A DNA stretch of 24,984 nucleotides, from IMG/VR virus record IMGVR_UViG_3300032308_000699, positions 1 to 24,984 of that record. One strand, written 5' to 3'. A model generated the notes under the pieces. That model did not search any database. It had not been told where the DNA came from and saw only the letters and a program-made list of their open reading frames with translations. The stretch's first letter is position 1. Every line of letters begins with the position of its first letter. A program made the position numbers and the translations under genes. The stretch is from a virus. Below are positions 6,702 to 14,883 of the stretch, in pieces.

Positions 6702-6986
6702 TTATTCTCCTTCTATTAACTGTTCTAGCATATCTAACTCTATTATAGCAAGTCTGACCTTCTGGGTACCCTCGCCAAGTACTATGATTAAGGCAGGATC
6801 CATACTCTTTTTAAGAGCATCCGTAACAACCTTAGCCCAAACATCTTGGTTAAGAGTAAAAGACTTTGAGCATTCTTTAAAGTCAACTACAAAATTATGC
6901 CAAGAGGCATCACCCTTAGTATTATTTCTACCAGAGTTCTTGTGTTGTTTTGCCCCTATACGTTTTGACTCAGAACGCTCACTCAT
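6702..6986 (-). CDS. Hjc-like PD-(D/E)XK nuclease candidate
   Basis: The 94-residue product fits the minimal layout of archaeal Hjc-type resolvases and their phage relatives. A basic N-terminus (SKRIGAKQHKNSGRNN) leads to KGDASWHN, giving a conserved GD acidic residue. The strand FVVDFKECSKSF follows, carrying the D-x-K pair, then a helix DVWAKVVTDALKKS and two strands, PALIIVLGEG and VRLAIIEL. Functionally it would cut branched DNA or act as a VSR-like nickase. The PD-(D/E)XK superfamily is divergent, so the assignment is by pattern and needs profile confirmation. It overlaps the upstream zinc mini-protein by 8 bases (ATGAGTGA). With the RuvC-like gene at 4703-5287 this would be a second resolvase in one phage. 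Confidence 0.6.
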   Translation of the reverse strand: MSERSESKRIGAKQHKNSGRNNTKGDASWHNFVVDFKECSKSFTLNQDVWAKVVTDALKKSMDPALIIVLGEGTQKVRLAIIELDMLEQLIEGE

Positions 6987-7164
6987 TTATAAAATCTGCT
7001 TTCTTCTTTTTACTTGGTTTTAGGTTTACTTTGGATACATGCTTCTTAGTACACATCCATGTAGCATCACCTGACTCAAGCCAAAGTCTTAAAGAAACAA
7101 CTTCTTCATTACATTTTTTGCAAAGAAACTTACCTTCAAATACTTTAAATTCTTTATCAGCCAT
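6979..7164 (-). CDS. Zinc-binding mini-protein
   Basis: A 61-residue protein with a probable zinc site: C15-x2-C18 (CKKC) and C38 with H42 (CTKKH), separated by a short strand-rich stretch (EEVVSLRLWLESGDATWM). The C-terminal tail is lysine-rich (KPSKKKK), consistent with nucleic-acid binding. It overlaps the RecA stop upstream by 8 bases and the next gene downstream by 8, so it is part of the same coupled message. No named family is recognised. It could be a small accessory factor for RecA or a transcription modulator; nothing in the sequence separates these. Confidence 0.7.
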   Translation of the reverse strand: MADKEFKVFEGKFLCKKCNEEVVSLRLWLESGDATWMCTKKHVSKVNLKPSKKKKADFINE

Positions 7165-8173
7165 TTGAAAGTTTCTTCTTTAAAGACTCTTGCAAATTAA
7201 GATCTTCCCTTACACGATTAATGAAGCCATCTCTACCTTGCACCTTTGTCCCATCATCAAGTTGATACCATGCACCAGTTCTATTAACAAGACCTGCTGC
7301 TTCTGCGGTATCTACAAGATCTCCGATAGAATCAATACCAATTTCATCTCCTCTAAAATAAAAGTCATACTCGCCTGATTGAAAACCTGGAGAAGTTTTA
7401 GAGAACTGCAGTTCCCAACGAATCTTTCTTCCAATCTTTTCTTCAATCAACTTATCGCCAATCTTAATCTTACCTTTAATGGCTTGATTATCTGACTCTG
7501 ATGAGAACAGTTTGATAACTGTTGACGAGTAAAATTTTGTAGCCTGCCCACCTGTTGGTTGCTGACTTGTGTACATTGCATTAATGTTGTTTCTTGACTG
7601 AGAAATAAGAACAAATAGTGTAGGATTAACTTTGTTATTAGCATAGTTAATCATCTTCCAAGCATTTGAGAAGTCACGAGACTCCGCACCAATTTGCTTA
7701 GTATTTTCTAGTTGCTTAAGTTCATCTGAATCTTTTTCAAAATAGATTGCTGGAAGCAAAGATGTAATTGAGTCAACCACAACAATATCAACTCCTGCAT
7801 TAATAAGGTTTGTCCCTACATCAACCATTTCATTAATTGTGCGAGCCTGTGAATAAATCAACTTAGATGAGTCAACACCTAAACGCTCTGCCCACTTTGG
7901 ATCGTAAGACATTTCTGCATCAATCCATGCACAAACCTTTCCTTCTTTCTGTGCCAGACCTATCATCTGAAGGCATAGAGAGGACTTTGCAGAGGACTTT
8001 GAACCCCAGATGAGTACTTGTCTACCGTACGGCAGTCCCCCTGCTAAGGCACGGTTTAAACCAAAACTAGGTGTTTCTGCATACTCTGTTGGAGGAACTG
8101 AATCTCCAGTCATAATAGTCTTACGCAACTTAGGGTTAAGTTGTGCTAGTACTTCTTCCATTGTTACTGACAT
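7157..8173 (-). CDS. recA: RecA-like recombinase
   Basis: This 338-residue protein is a strand-exchange ATPase that coats ssDNA and catalyses homologous pairing. Visible elements: the core entry FGLNRALAGGLPYGR, a P-loop GSKSSAKSS (57-65), the catalytic-glutamate segment CAWIDAEMSYDPKWAERLGV (E87 matches E. coli E96), Walker B DIVVVDSITSLLP (D134), the L1-L2 region FVLISQSRNN and PTGGQATKFYSS. The P-loop has alanine where bacterial RecA has the glycine before lysine; T4 UvsX also departs from the consensus here, so this is probably functional. The long acidic tail of bacterial RecA is absent. ATG overlaps the upstream stop as TAATG, with only a weak Shine-Dalgarno. It sits between replication and nuclease genes. 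Confidence 0.95.
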   Translation of the reverse strand: MSVTMEEVLAQLNPKLRKTIMTGDSVPPTEYAETPSFGLNRALAGGLPYGRQVLIWGSKSSAKSSLCLQMIGLAQKEGKVCAWIDAEMSYDPKWAERLGVDSSKLIYSQARTINEMVDVGTNLINAGVDIVVVDSITSLLPAIYFEKDSDELKQLENTKQIGAESRDFSNAWKMINYANNKVNPTLFVLISQSRNNINAMYTSQQPTGGQATKFYSSTVIKLFSSESDNQAIKGKIKIGDKLIEEKIGRKIRWELQFSKTSPGFQSGEYDFYFRGDEIGIDSIGDLVDTAEAAGLVNRTGAWYQLDDGTKVQGRDGFINRVREDLNLQESLKKKLSNG

Positions 8174-8496
8174 TAGAATCGTACCCCGTGCTTTTCTGGA
8201 CGAGATTTATTAAACTCTACCTTTTCTAGTAGCGCATTGTCTAAAGATAACTTTGTGTACCCTGCCTCTACCACTCCTGCATACAAATCTAGTGTGCGAA
8301 TAATAATATCTGCAAACTCTTTTGTGATTTCTTCTTCACCCTTATCTTTGCGGATTGCTTCCATCACCTCAGTAACTTCAGAGACAATCATCATTAATTG
8401 TTTTGCAATAAAAATATCATCTACAGCATCTGGCTCTGGCCAAAAGCCTTTTTCAATTGCATTCTTATGTAGTTCTATCGCCATATTGTCAAGCAT
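8173..8496 (-). CDS. MazG-like nucleotide pyrophosphohydrolase
   Basis: The 107-residue product matches the all-alpha NTP pyrophosphohydrolase family. The metal-binding ExxE...ExxD signature is complete: E40-VTE-43 in IVSEVTEVMEAI and E60-FAD-63 in EFADIIIRTLDL. The C-terminal NKSRPEKHGVRF is typical of the phage branch, which hydrolyses (d)NTPs or alarmone-like nucleotides to monophosphates. In phages this may clean the nucleotide pool or blunt a host stringent response; which applies here is unknown. The ATG at 8496 (MLDNMA) has GGAGG 7 bases upstream, deciding it over the internal ATG. It overlaps the polymerase stop by 8 bases and the recA start by one. Confidence 0.9.
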   Translation of the reverse strand: MLDNMAIELHKNAIEKGFWPEPDAVDDIFIAKQLMMIVSEVTEVMEAIRKDKGEEEITKEFADIIIRTLDLYAGVVEAGYTKLSLDNALLEKVEFNKSRPEKHGVRF

Positions 8497-11400
8497 TTAT
8501 ATCCTCCAGTGTTATTGTTCCATCTTTTGTTTTTCCAAAACTAAACCTATACGACTTGCCTTCTTCAATATGCATATATGCTTTTGAAAATGCTGTAGGA
8601 AATACAGTAATTGGGTGCAGATCTCTACTCGTATCTGCAAGTGTAAGTGTTGCCATCTTCTTTCCTGCCTTAGTAACTCTAGGCTTAAAAGACACTACAT
8701 ACATCTCTTCATCTTTATATGGCAACTGCTTATAACTTAAAAACTTTACAAGAGCATCTGAAGAAGTTCTAATCTCATCGGCTGGAATTGCTGAAACAAT
8801 TCTGTTATCTGTTGCCAACAACAAATATGTTTTTCCAGTTTCAATTGTTGTCTGCTCTTCATCAAAGATTCCGATAGATCCAGTCTTATCTAATATCTCT
8901 ACTCTTGACCAACCAGTGCCACGCTTAATGGCCTTAACCATTCCTAAAAGAATGTAAGACCCCTTCTCCTCAAACTCTTCTACATCGCTAATGAATGCGT
9001 AATAGTGAGATGGGATAGTAATGTTGAACTCTGGTAGATTTAGATACTCATAAAGATTCTCTTTAATCTCATCATCGTTTCTAGGATTATCATTAAATGT
9101 TGCAGCACCAATTACCCTTAGCGCTTGTAAGGCACGAGAGTTTACTCCGTTTCCTTTTGTGAATGTAAATTCTTCAAGGTCTTTGTAGGACTTAAAAGGC
9201 CGTGCTGCAATATATCTTTCTGCAATCGTGTCAGATATGAACTTGATAGCACTGAGTCCAAACCGAATACCTTTACCCTCAATTTTAAAATCTTTATCCG
9301 AATCATTAATGTGAGGCAACTTGATACTAATGCCCATTCTTTTTGCCTCAATAAGATACTCAGTTCTTCCATCTTTATCCTTTTCATTTTTAAGAAGAGC
9401 AAACATAAACTCTAATGGGTAGTGGTATTTGAGCCACGCTGTCCAATACGAGAGAGTACTGTAAGCAACGGCATGCGATTTGTTGAACGAATACCCAGCA
9501 TGCGCTTCAAAATCATGCCAAAGATCCAGAGCATCATTAGGGGAGATATACTTACTAGCACCACTAATGAAACGATCTTGGAACTCATTAAACTCTTTAG
9601 CATCTTTTTTCTTGCCAATGATCTTTCTAACTTTATCTGCTTCCGACATGGACATACCGCCAAGTTGTACGCATGCCTGCATAACTTGTTCCTGGTAAAG
9701 AATGCAACCATAAGTATCCTCCGTAAATGGTTTTAAAATTTGGTGAAGATAATTAATATTTTGACGACCGTGTTTGCGGTCAATATAATCTTTACCGATT
9801 GTGTTAGCAGCACCTGGGCGAACCAAAGCATTTGATGCTGCAAGTTCGTTTAGGTTCTTTACACCCATCTTAATAAGAAGGTTTGTATATGGTGTTGCTT
9901 CACACTGAAACACTCCCTTAGTAAAACCACTAGAAAGCATTTCATAAACATCTTTATCTTTCATATCAATTGACAACAAGTCAATATCAACATAATGGTT
10001 TTCTTTAACCATATCAATAGTATCTTTAAGTACACTAAGAGTCTTGAGTCCTAGAGCATCAATCTTAATTAATCCAATACGCTCTGCTTCTTCCATATCT
10101 ACACCAACAACAGGAATGCGTTCATCACTACCAGTGGAGGATCTTGTTTCCATTGGGGCGTGTCTAAAAATTGGTTCTTTTGAAGTAACGACACCAGCAG
10201 CATGAATACCAGTACCACGAATTCTTCCACGCAGTTGCTCTCCATAAACTTCTACCTCTGGATATTTTTCACGGAACTCTCTTGTTGATTTAGAGTTACA
10301 GAAATCATCCCAAGTGTCTACAGTTTTTAGTACCTTGTTTACATCTGATAAAGGAATATTTAGAACTCGTGCAATATCCCGAACAATTCCTTTTCCAGTA
10401 AATTCTAAGAAGGTTGCAATGGATGCAACGTGGCGATATTGACGAACTAGATAATCTTTTACTTCTTCACGACGAGTATCTTGAATGTCTGTATCAATAT
10501 CTGGAAAGTCATTACGATCTGGGTTAATAAAACGGAAAAACAAAAGACCGTGCTCAATTGGATCAATATCAGTAATACCAAGTGAGTAGCATAACAACGA
10601 GCCAGCAGCAGATCCACGGCCAGGACCTACTAAGATGCCTTCTTTCTTTGCCCAGCCAATCATATTTTGAACAACAAGAAAGTATGGACCAAAGTTCTTG
10701 TTCTTAATAATCTCTAACTCTTCATTAAGGCGTTCAAGATATTCTTGATTTGTATCCAAACCACGAACCTTTAAACCTTCCATAGCAAGTGTTCTAAGTT
10801 CTTTATCTGGGTTCTTATACTGTACTGGTAGTAAGTTTAATCCATCTTTAATGTCATAGTCTTCTATTTTATCTGAGATTACTATTGTATTTGCATACAT
10901 ATCTTCTCTGACAATACCCTGGGATTCCATAGCAAACTTCATTTCGTCATACGAAAGAAGGTGAATGTCAAACTTGTTAAATGACATTTGTCGGTCTTCA
11001 CCATACAGGTAGTCAAGACGCTTCATCATTCCGTCTTGCTTCTTTGACTTTTCGTATGTAGTATCTTTTTGTACCTTAGCGTGAGAGTTCATCAATAACT
11101 TAAACTCTTGAATTTCTTTTTGTGACTCATCAACATGGTGGCAGTCTGGAGTAACTACAGTCTGAATTTTAAACTCATCTGCAAGATCTGCCAGTTGCTT
11201 GTTTACTTCTGCACCATTGTGTGGCATTAACTCCATATAGAAATCATCTGCAAACACACGCTTAAACCACTCAATATGTTTCTTTGCCTGTGCATACTCT
11301 CCAAACTCAAGAGCCTTTGCAATAATTCCACTAAGGCAGCCAGAGAGTACAATAATACCTTCGCTATACTTTTCTAATACTTCAAAGTCAAAGCGTGGTT

Positions 11401-11761
11401 TATTAAAATACCCTTCTGTCCATGCAATTTCATTAATCTTATTAAGATTTTCAAGACCTACTTGATTCTTAGCGAGAAGGATAATGTGATTATAAACTAG
11501 ATCAGTTGGCTCTGTGCGTTCTGCCTTCGGCCTCTTATCAAATCTATCAACACAAAAATATCCTTCTACGCCAAGAATAGGCTTTACACCTTTTGCTTTT
11601 GCAATTCGGTACAGTTCCCGATGCCCAGATAAGGTTCCGTGATCTGTGATAGCCAATGCTGGCATACCAAGTTCAACTGCTCGGTCTACATATTCTTCTG
11701 GAGTAGCAACACCATCAAATAATGAATAGTGTGTGTGTACGTGTAAGCCTGCGTAGTTCAT
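8489..11761 (-). CDS. dnaE: DNA polymerase III alpha subunit (DnaE type)
   Basis: The 1090-residue replicase copies the phage genome. Residues 1-230 are a PHP domain: LHVHTHYSLFDG (H7, H9, H11), ITDHG (D40, H41), GVEGY (E66), NHIILLAKN (H92), GCLSG (C142) and TPDCHH (D206, H208). The palm carries GPGRGSAAGS at 379-388 and FPDIDTDIQD (D423, D425), with the third catalytic aspartate at D568 in IKIDALGLK. The fingers contain the nucleotide-contacting region around RIRGTGIHAAGVV (511-524). A helix-hairpin-helix region and an OB-like C-terminal region (ILLGMVKAIKRG...) complete the usual order. All PHP metal ligands expected of a proofreading DnaE1 are present, unlike E. coli. It overlaps MazG by 8 bases and follows the SSB stop by 3, with no good Shine-Dalgarno. 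Confidence 0.98.
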   Translation of the reverse strand: MNYAGLHVHTHYSLFDGVATPEEYVDRAVELGMPALAITDHGTLSGHRELYRIAKAKGVKPILGVEGYFCVDRFDKRPKAERTEPTDLVYNHIILLAKNQVGLENLNKINEIAWTEGYFNKPRFDFEVLEKYSEGIIVLSGCLSGIIAKALEFGEYAQAKKHIEWFKRVFADDFYMELMPHNGAEVNKQLADLADEFKIQTVVTPDCHHVDESQKEIQEFKLLMNSHAKVQKDTTYEKSKKQDGMMKRLDYLYGEDRQMSFNKFDIHLLSYDEMKFAMESQGIVREDMYANTIVISDKIEDYDIKDGLNLLPVQYKNPDKELRTLAMEGLKVRGLDTNQEYLERLNEELEIIKNKNFGPYFLVVQNMIGWAKKEGILVGPGRGSAAGSLLCYSLGITDIDPIEHGLLFFRFINPDRNDFPDIDTDIQDTRREEVKDYLVRQYRHVASIATFLEFTGKGIVRDIARVLNIPLSDVNKVLKTVDTWDDFCNSKSTREFREKYPEVEVYGEQLRGRIRGTGIHAAGVVTSKEPIFRHAPMETRSSTGSDERIPVVGVDMEEAERIGLIKIDALGLKTLSVLKDTIDMVKENHYVDIDLLSIDMKDKDVYEMLSSGFTKGVFQCEATPYTNLLIKMGVKNLNELAASNALVRPGAANTIGKDYIDRKHGRQNINYLHQILKPFTEDTYGCILYQEQVMQACVQLGGMSMSEADKVRKIIGKKKDAKEFNEFQDRFISGASKYISPNDALDLWHDFEAHAGYSFNKSHAVAYSTLSYWTAWLKYHYPLEFMFALLKNEKDKDGRTEYLIEAKRMGISIKLPHINDSDKDFKIEGKGIRFGLSAIKFISDTIAERYIAARPFKSYKDLEEFTFTKGNGVNSRALQALRVIGAATFNDNPRNDDEIKENLYEYLNLPEFNITIPSHYYAFISDVEEFEEKGSYILLGMVKAIKRGTGWSRVEILDKTGSIGIFDEEQTTIETGKTYLLLATDNRIVSAIPADEIRTSSDALVKFLSYKQLPYKDEEMYVVSFKPRVTKAGKKMATLTLADTSRDLHPITVFPTAFSKAYMHIEEGKSYRFSFGKTKDGTITLEDINA

Positions 11762-11764
11762 CTA

Positions 11765-12421
11765 TTACCAGTCTGTGTTTGTTGCAGACGTGGTTGTTGG
11801 ACCATCAAAGCCCAAATAGAATGCTTCTTGTTCCGCATATGGAATCTTCTTAAGTGCTGACTCCAGTGGGAATGGTTCAATTTCTGCCCAGTTAAATGGT
11901 TCCTTATCTGGTGCAGATGGAATAAGTGTGTACGATGTTTCAGTTCCCTGACCATTGCGCTTTACTTTCCATACCAAGTTTGATATACTTCCTGTTTCAA
12001 GAGCATACTCACGAATAGTATTAAAAGCAGATTGCTTGCTTACACCCATTGACCAAATAGCAACATATGGCTTTTCAATTCCATCGTCTACTAGGACATT
12101 GCAGTAAAAGCGAAGACGACCACGCCATCCAGCCTTTGGATCCTTGCGGTGCATCTCTTCAGCCCAGTCACGACCTTCTGATTCCATTGTATCTACAGCC
12201 TTGCGCTTGTAGTCCTTTGGATTTGTGTGTTCCTTTACAACTAGTGCAAGTCCACGACCTTCATTGTAATTTGCTGAGTCTTCATCTAGTTCTTCAATAA
12301 AGCGAATCTTTACTGATTGACCATCGGCAAGTTTTAGCCACTTTACCTTTGGTGAGTTTTCGTCATACTTTGGCTTGTCAAGCAGGGCATTAATATTTTT
12401 GAGTCCCTTTACTACGCTCAT
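11765..12421 (-). CDS. Probable single-stranded DNA-binding protein
   Basis: The 218-residue protein starts with a helix-plus-linker (GLKNINALLDKPKYDENSPK), then VKWLKLADGQSVKIRFIEEL. That strand pattern, and later segments RLRFYCNVLVDDGIEKPYVA and SISNLVWKVKRNGQGTETSY, read as an OB-fold barrel with aromatic strands, the layout of phage ssDNA-binding proteins. The C-terminus is acidic and aromatic in part and ends ATNTDW, recalling tails that recruit partners, though it lacks the DDxIPF tip of bacterial SSB. Position between primase and polymerase supports the role. A very strong ribosome site (AAAGGAG) precedes the ATG at 12421, fitting high-level synthesis of a stoichiometric DNA-coating protein. 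Assignment is by pattern and context. Confidence 0.72.
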   Translation of the reverse strand: MSVVKGLKNINALLDKPKYDENSPKVKWLKLADGQSVKIRFIEELDEDSANYNEGRGLALVVKEHTNPKDYKRKAVDTMESEGRDWAEEMHRKDPKAGWRGRLRFYCNVLVDDGIEKPYVAIWSMGVSKQSAFNTIREYALETGSISNLVWKVKRNGQGTETSYTLIPSAPDKEPFNWAEIEPFPLESALKKIPYAEQEAFYLGFDGPTTTSATNTDW

Positions 12422-12445
12422 ATCTTTCTCCTTTGTGTTGTTATA

Positions 12446-13369
12446 TTAGTTTAGCATAGACGATATAGATTTGTCAAACTGGAATTCAATACCCCTGATT
12501 GCTTCATCATCCATATCACCAATGTCTTTGTATTTTTTATCTATGTTGATTACGCTAACTAGAGATCCAAGTTTTTCAATTAACTTGTCTTTCATAATAT
12601 TGCCAGCCTCATCGTTGTCTGCAACAAGTACAACATTGTTGAAGTACTTCTCTAATAGTTTCATTTGCGATGCAGAAACATTAGCACCCAGAGTTGCAAC
12701 TGCTGGGAAACCTACTTGGTCTAAGCGGATAGCATCAAAAGATGATTCCACTACGTATATAGTACTAGAAGTCTTAACCCTATGTAGGTTAAACAGCACC
12801 TTTGACTTTGGAAGTCCTGGGGTGTTCTTAAACTCTTTACCCTCAACAGATCTTCCAACAAAACCAATAGTCATTCCATCAGGTGAGTGCACTGGTATTG
12901 TTACCATATCCTGTTTTTCTGAATAGCCTAATGAAAACTTTTTTACAGAATCTTCAGTAATTGATCTTCCAGCATAGTAGCGCATTGCTCTAGGAGACTC
13001 AAGCGCCTGGTTAGTTAAACGCTTAATAAGAACCTCATCATACTGAACAAAATCAGGTGGTGCATACATCGCTTTATTAACTGCAGTCTCAATATTAGTT
13101 TCTGTTTCTTTGCTTTTAATATAGCGAGCAGTTTCAAAATACGATCTTCCAGTTGTAAACATAATAAACTCTTCTAAGTTTTTTGTAGTTTGACAACCAA
13201 AGCAAAAGAATAGTCCACTGTCTTTTGCAACTTCTCCAGCAGGGGTTCTACTATTATTGTGGTATGGACAATAAATAATAAAATCATTGCCAAACTCTGC
13301 TTCAATCTCAATGCCAGAGCCATTAAGTACACGACGTATCTGTTCTTCACTGTAAAGATTACTTGCCAT
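12446..13369 (-). CDS. dnaG: DnaG-type primase
   Basis: This 307-residue protein makes RNA primers for DNA synthesis. The N-terminal CHC2-type zinc finger has IIYCPYHNNSRTP (C34, H37) and LFFCFGC (C56, C59). The TOPRIM core has the invariant glutamate in IYVVESSFDAIRL (E208) and the DxD motif in VLVADNDEAG (D251, D253). The intermediate part (KFSLGYSEK, MVTIPVHSPDGMTIGFVGRS) matches the primase N-terminal catalytic fold. It lacks the long C-terminal helicase-binding domain of bacterial DnaG, so contact with the helicase must be made otherwise. The ATG at 13369 (MASNLYSEE) is chosen over 13405 because it overlaps the helicase stop in the usual style. The upstream partner is the DnaB-like helicase. 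Confidence 0.94.
   Translation of the reverse strand: MASNLYSEEQIRRVLNGSGIEIEAEFGNDFIIYCPYHNNSRTPAGEVAKDSGLFFCFGCQTTKNLEEFIMFTTGRSYFETARYIKSKETETNIETAVNKAMYAPPDFVQYDEVLIKRLTNQALESPRAMRYYAGRSITEDSVKKFSLGYSEKQDMVTIPVHSPDGMTIGFVGRSVEGKEFKNTPGLPKSKVLFNLHRVKTSSTIYVVESSFDAIRLDQVGFPAVATLGANVSASQMKLLEKYFNNVVLVADNDEAGNIMKDKLIEKLGSLVSVINIDKKYKDIGDMDDEAIRGIEFQFDKSISSMLN
12448..12477 (-). promoter_or_regulatory. Possible promoter for the SSB-polymerase genes
   Basis: Inside the 3' end of the primase gene the minus strand has TTGACA (12472-12477), an 18-base spacer and TAAACT (12448-12453). Transcription would start near 12441, about 20 bases before the SSB ATG and upstream of its strong Shine-Dalgarno. 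The same TAAACT box is paired with TTGACA at 4515-4543. Extra SSB transcript would make sense, but this is motif matching only. Confidence 0.35.
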
Positions 13370-14582
13370 CTTCAAAATCCTTATAACGATAGTAGCCCTT
13401 ATCAAAGTCTACCTGAACTAAGAAGTCACCCATAAAACCATTACGGTTCTTTCTAAATACACATTCAATAATATCACTGTTAGTTCCACGACCAAGAGCA
13501 AGCAGCCAGTCAGCATCATAAGAAATCTGTCTTGACCAAGCAGTTTGTCCAAGTGTTGGAGGTGTGCTTAAGTCTTTTACATCATCAGGGGTAGCAGATG
13601 ATATAGCAATAATAGGTACTTCTTCACTAATAGACATTAGTTTAAGTTCTCGTGAAAGGTTCTTCATCTTTACCGTTTCATTATCAGCACGCTGATTAGG
13701 ACTCATAAGTTGAAGGTAGTCAACAACAACAAAGTCTGGCTTATATTGATCAATCTTTCCACGAATAACAGAAGGAGTTACTTCTCCACCAGAGTCGTTA
13801 GATATAATGTGAAACTCTGGGCGGCCTGCAACCTTGTTAGCATGCCACCTACGAAGCATATCAATCTCTACTTCGCCATTAGATAACTTTCGGTGTGACC
13901 AAAGTCCCTCACCCATAATTGCAAATACACGGTTGCGAACTTCTGTCTCACTCATTTCAAGAGAGATAATCATTGGGGACTTGCCTTGCTTCCAAGCCTG
14001 TACTGCAAAGTATAGAGCCATCCAAGACTTACCAATTCCTGGGTAAGCAAGAAATACTCCAAGTTGTCCTGGCATAATTCCAGCAGGGAGATAGTTATCA
14101 AATCCTGGTAAACCAGTTTTAATTCCTACCGCACCAAGTTCGTTTTGCTTTTGTACTCTTTCGTAGTAAGCAACAGCATCTTCAAGATCGGTAGCATCAA
14201 TGTCACGAATTGCAGCAGTATTCTTTTTTAGTTCTGAGGTCTTAGTAATAAGGTGTTCAAGTGCTTCTGTACCATTGCCACTCTGAACATCTCCTGCAGC
14301 AGAGCGAAGAATGTCTTTTAGACTATCGCTTAGATATTCTGTTTGAAGTTCTGAAAGGTGGTGCTTGGTAGAGCCAACTCCAGCAACTGGTTCAAAGTCA
14401 CGAAACTTTTCTCTTACTAAATCTGATGGCGGAAGGCATTGATTGTTTTCTGAATATAGACGAATAAAGTTCCAGATATCATTATGTGTTTTTAGTAAGT
14501 TCTCAACATTAGCCTGAAGCAGTACGTGAATTTGTTTATCTTCTAATACTGCGGTAATTACTTTTGCCTCTGTATTATTCAC
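13359..14582 (-). CDS. dnaB: DnaB-like replicative helicase
   Basis: The 407-residue product has the two-part layout of hexameric 5'-3' replicative helicases. Residues 1-120 are helical and correspond to the N-terminal collar and linker. The RecA-like motor begins at TGLPGFDNYLPAGIMPGQLG, with Walker A AYPGIGKS (179-186), the segment MIISLEMSETEVRNRV and Walker B FVVVDYLQLMS (D288). Motif 4-like residues follow in PIIAISSATPDD, and FRKNRNGFMGDF near the end matches the conserved terminal region of DnaB. It would unwind DNA ahead of the polymerase and pair with the neighbouring primase. The start codon is GTG at 14582, overlapping the upstream gene by 8 bases. Confidence 0.94.
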   Translation of the reverse strand: MNNTEAKVITAVLEDKQIHVLLQANVENLLKTHNDIWNFIRLYSENNQCLPPSDLVREKFRDFEPVAGVGSTKHHLSELQTEYLSDSLKDILRSAAGDVQSGNGTEALEHLITKTSELKKNTAAIRDIDATDLEDAVAYYERVQKQNELGAVGIKTGLPGFDNYLPAGIMPGQLGVFLAYPGIGKSWMALYFAVQAWKQGKSPMIISLEMSETEVRNRVFAIMGEGLWSHRKLSNGEVEIDMLRRWHANKVAGRPEFHIISNDSGGEVTPSVIRGKIDQYKPDFVVVDYLQLMSPNQRADNETVKMKNLSRELKLMSISEEVPIIAISSATPDDVKDLSTPPTLGQTAWSRQISYDADWLLALGRGTNSDIIECVFRKNRNGFMGDFLVQVDFDKGYYRYKDFEDGK

Positions 14583-14883
14583 TTAACCATTCCTTTGCTA
14601 GTTTCCTGCGCTCTGCTCTATCTTTTTTGTCTTGCTCTACTTCTGCTTTACCGTTTATAATTTTTTCTGTGTTGTATGCAAAATAGTTCCAACTAGGATC
14701 TTGTGCAATAGAAAAATAATATTCTAAAACATCATAGCATTCACTAATCCCATAGGACTCAATGAGTGCATCGGCAGCCCACTGTTCCACGTTAAGGTTC
14801 ATGTTAGACTTTTGCTCGTACCGTTGAAGATAAAACTTATTAAATCTACTGAGCAAAGCCATTCGGTCTTTGCGGTCAGCCAT
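14575..14883 (-). CDS. Small protein upstream of helicase, possible loader
   Basis: The 102-residue product is helical, basic at the N-terminus (MADRKDRMALLSRFNKFYLQ) and at the C-terminus (KKDRAERRKLAKEWL), with an aromatic, acidic centre (SYGISECYDVLEYYFSIAQD, then WNYFAYNTEKI). It has no P-loop and no metal-binding cluster. I do not recognise a named family. Its position directly before, and overlapping, the helicase gene is where many phages encode a helicase loader or inhibitor, and a small all-helical protein would suit that. This is context only. The start ATG overlaps the preceding stop as TAATG. Confidence 0.72.
   Translation of the reverse strand: MADRKDRMALLSRFNKFYLQRYEQKSNMNLNVEQWAADALIESYGISECYDVLEYYFSIAQDPSWNYFAYNTEKIINGKAEVEQDKKDRAERRKLAKEWLSE

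Noticed and set aside
7157-8173. RecA as a decayed gene because of the non-standard P-loop
   Set aside because: The frame is full length and the Walker B, catalytic glutamate and loop motifs are intact; P-loop variation is known among phage recombinases.
12471-12926. Plus-strand frame of 151 codons
   Set aside because: It is antisense to the primase TOPRIM region, whose catalytic motifs are intact on the minus strand.
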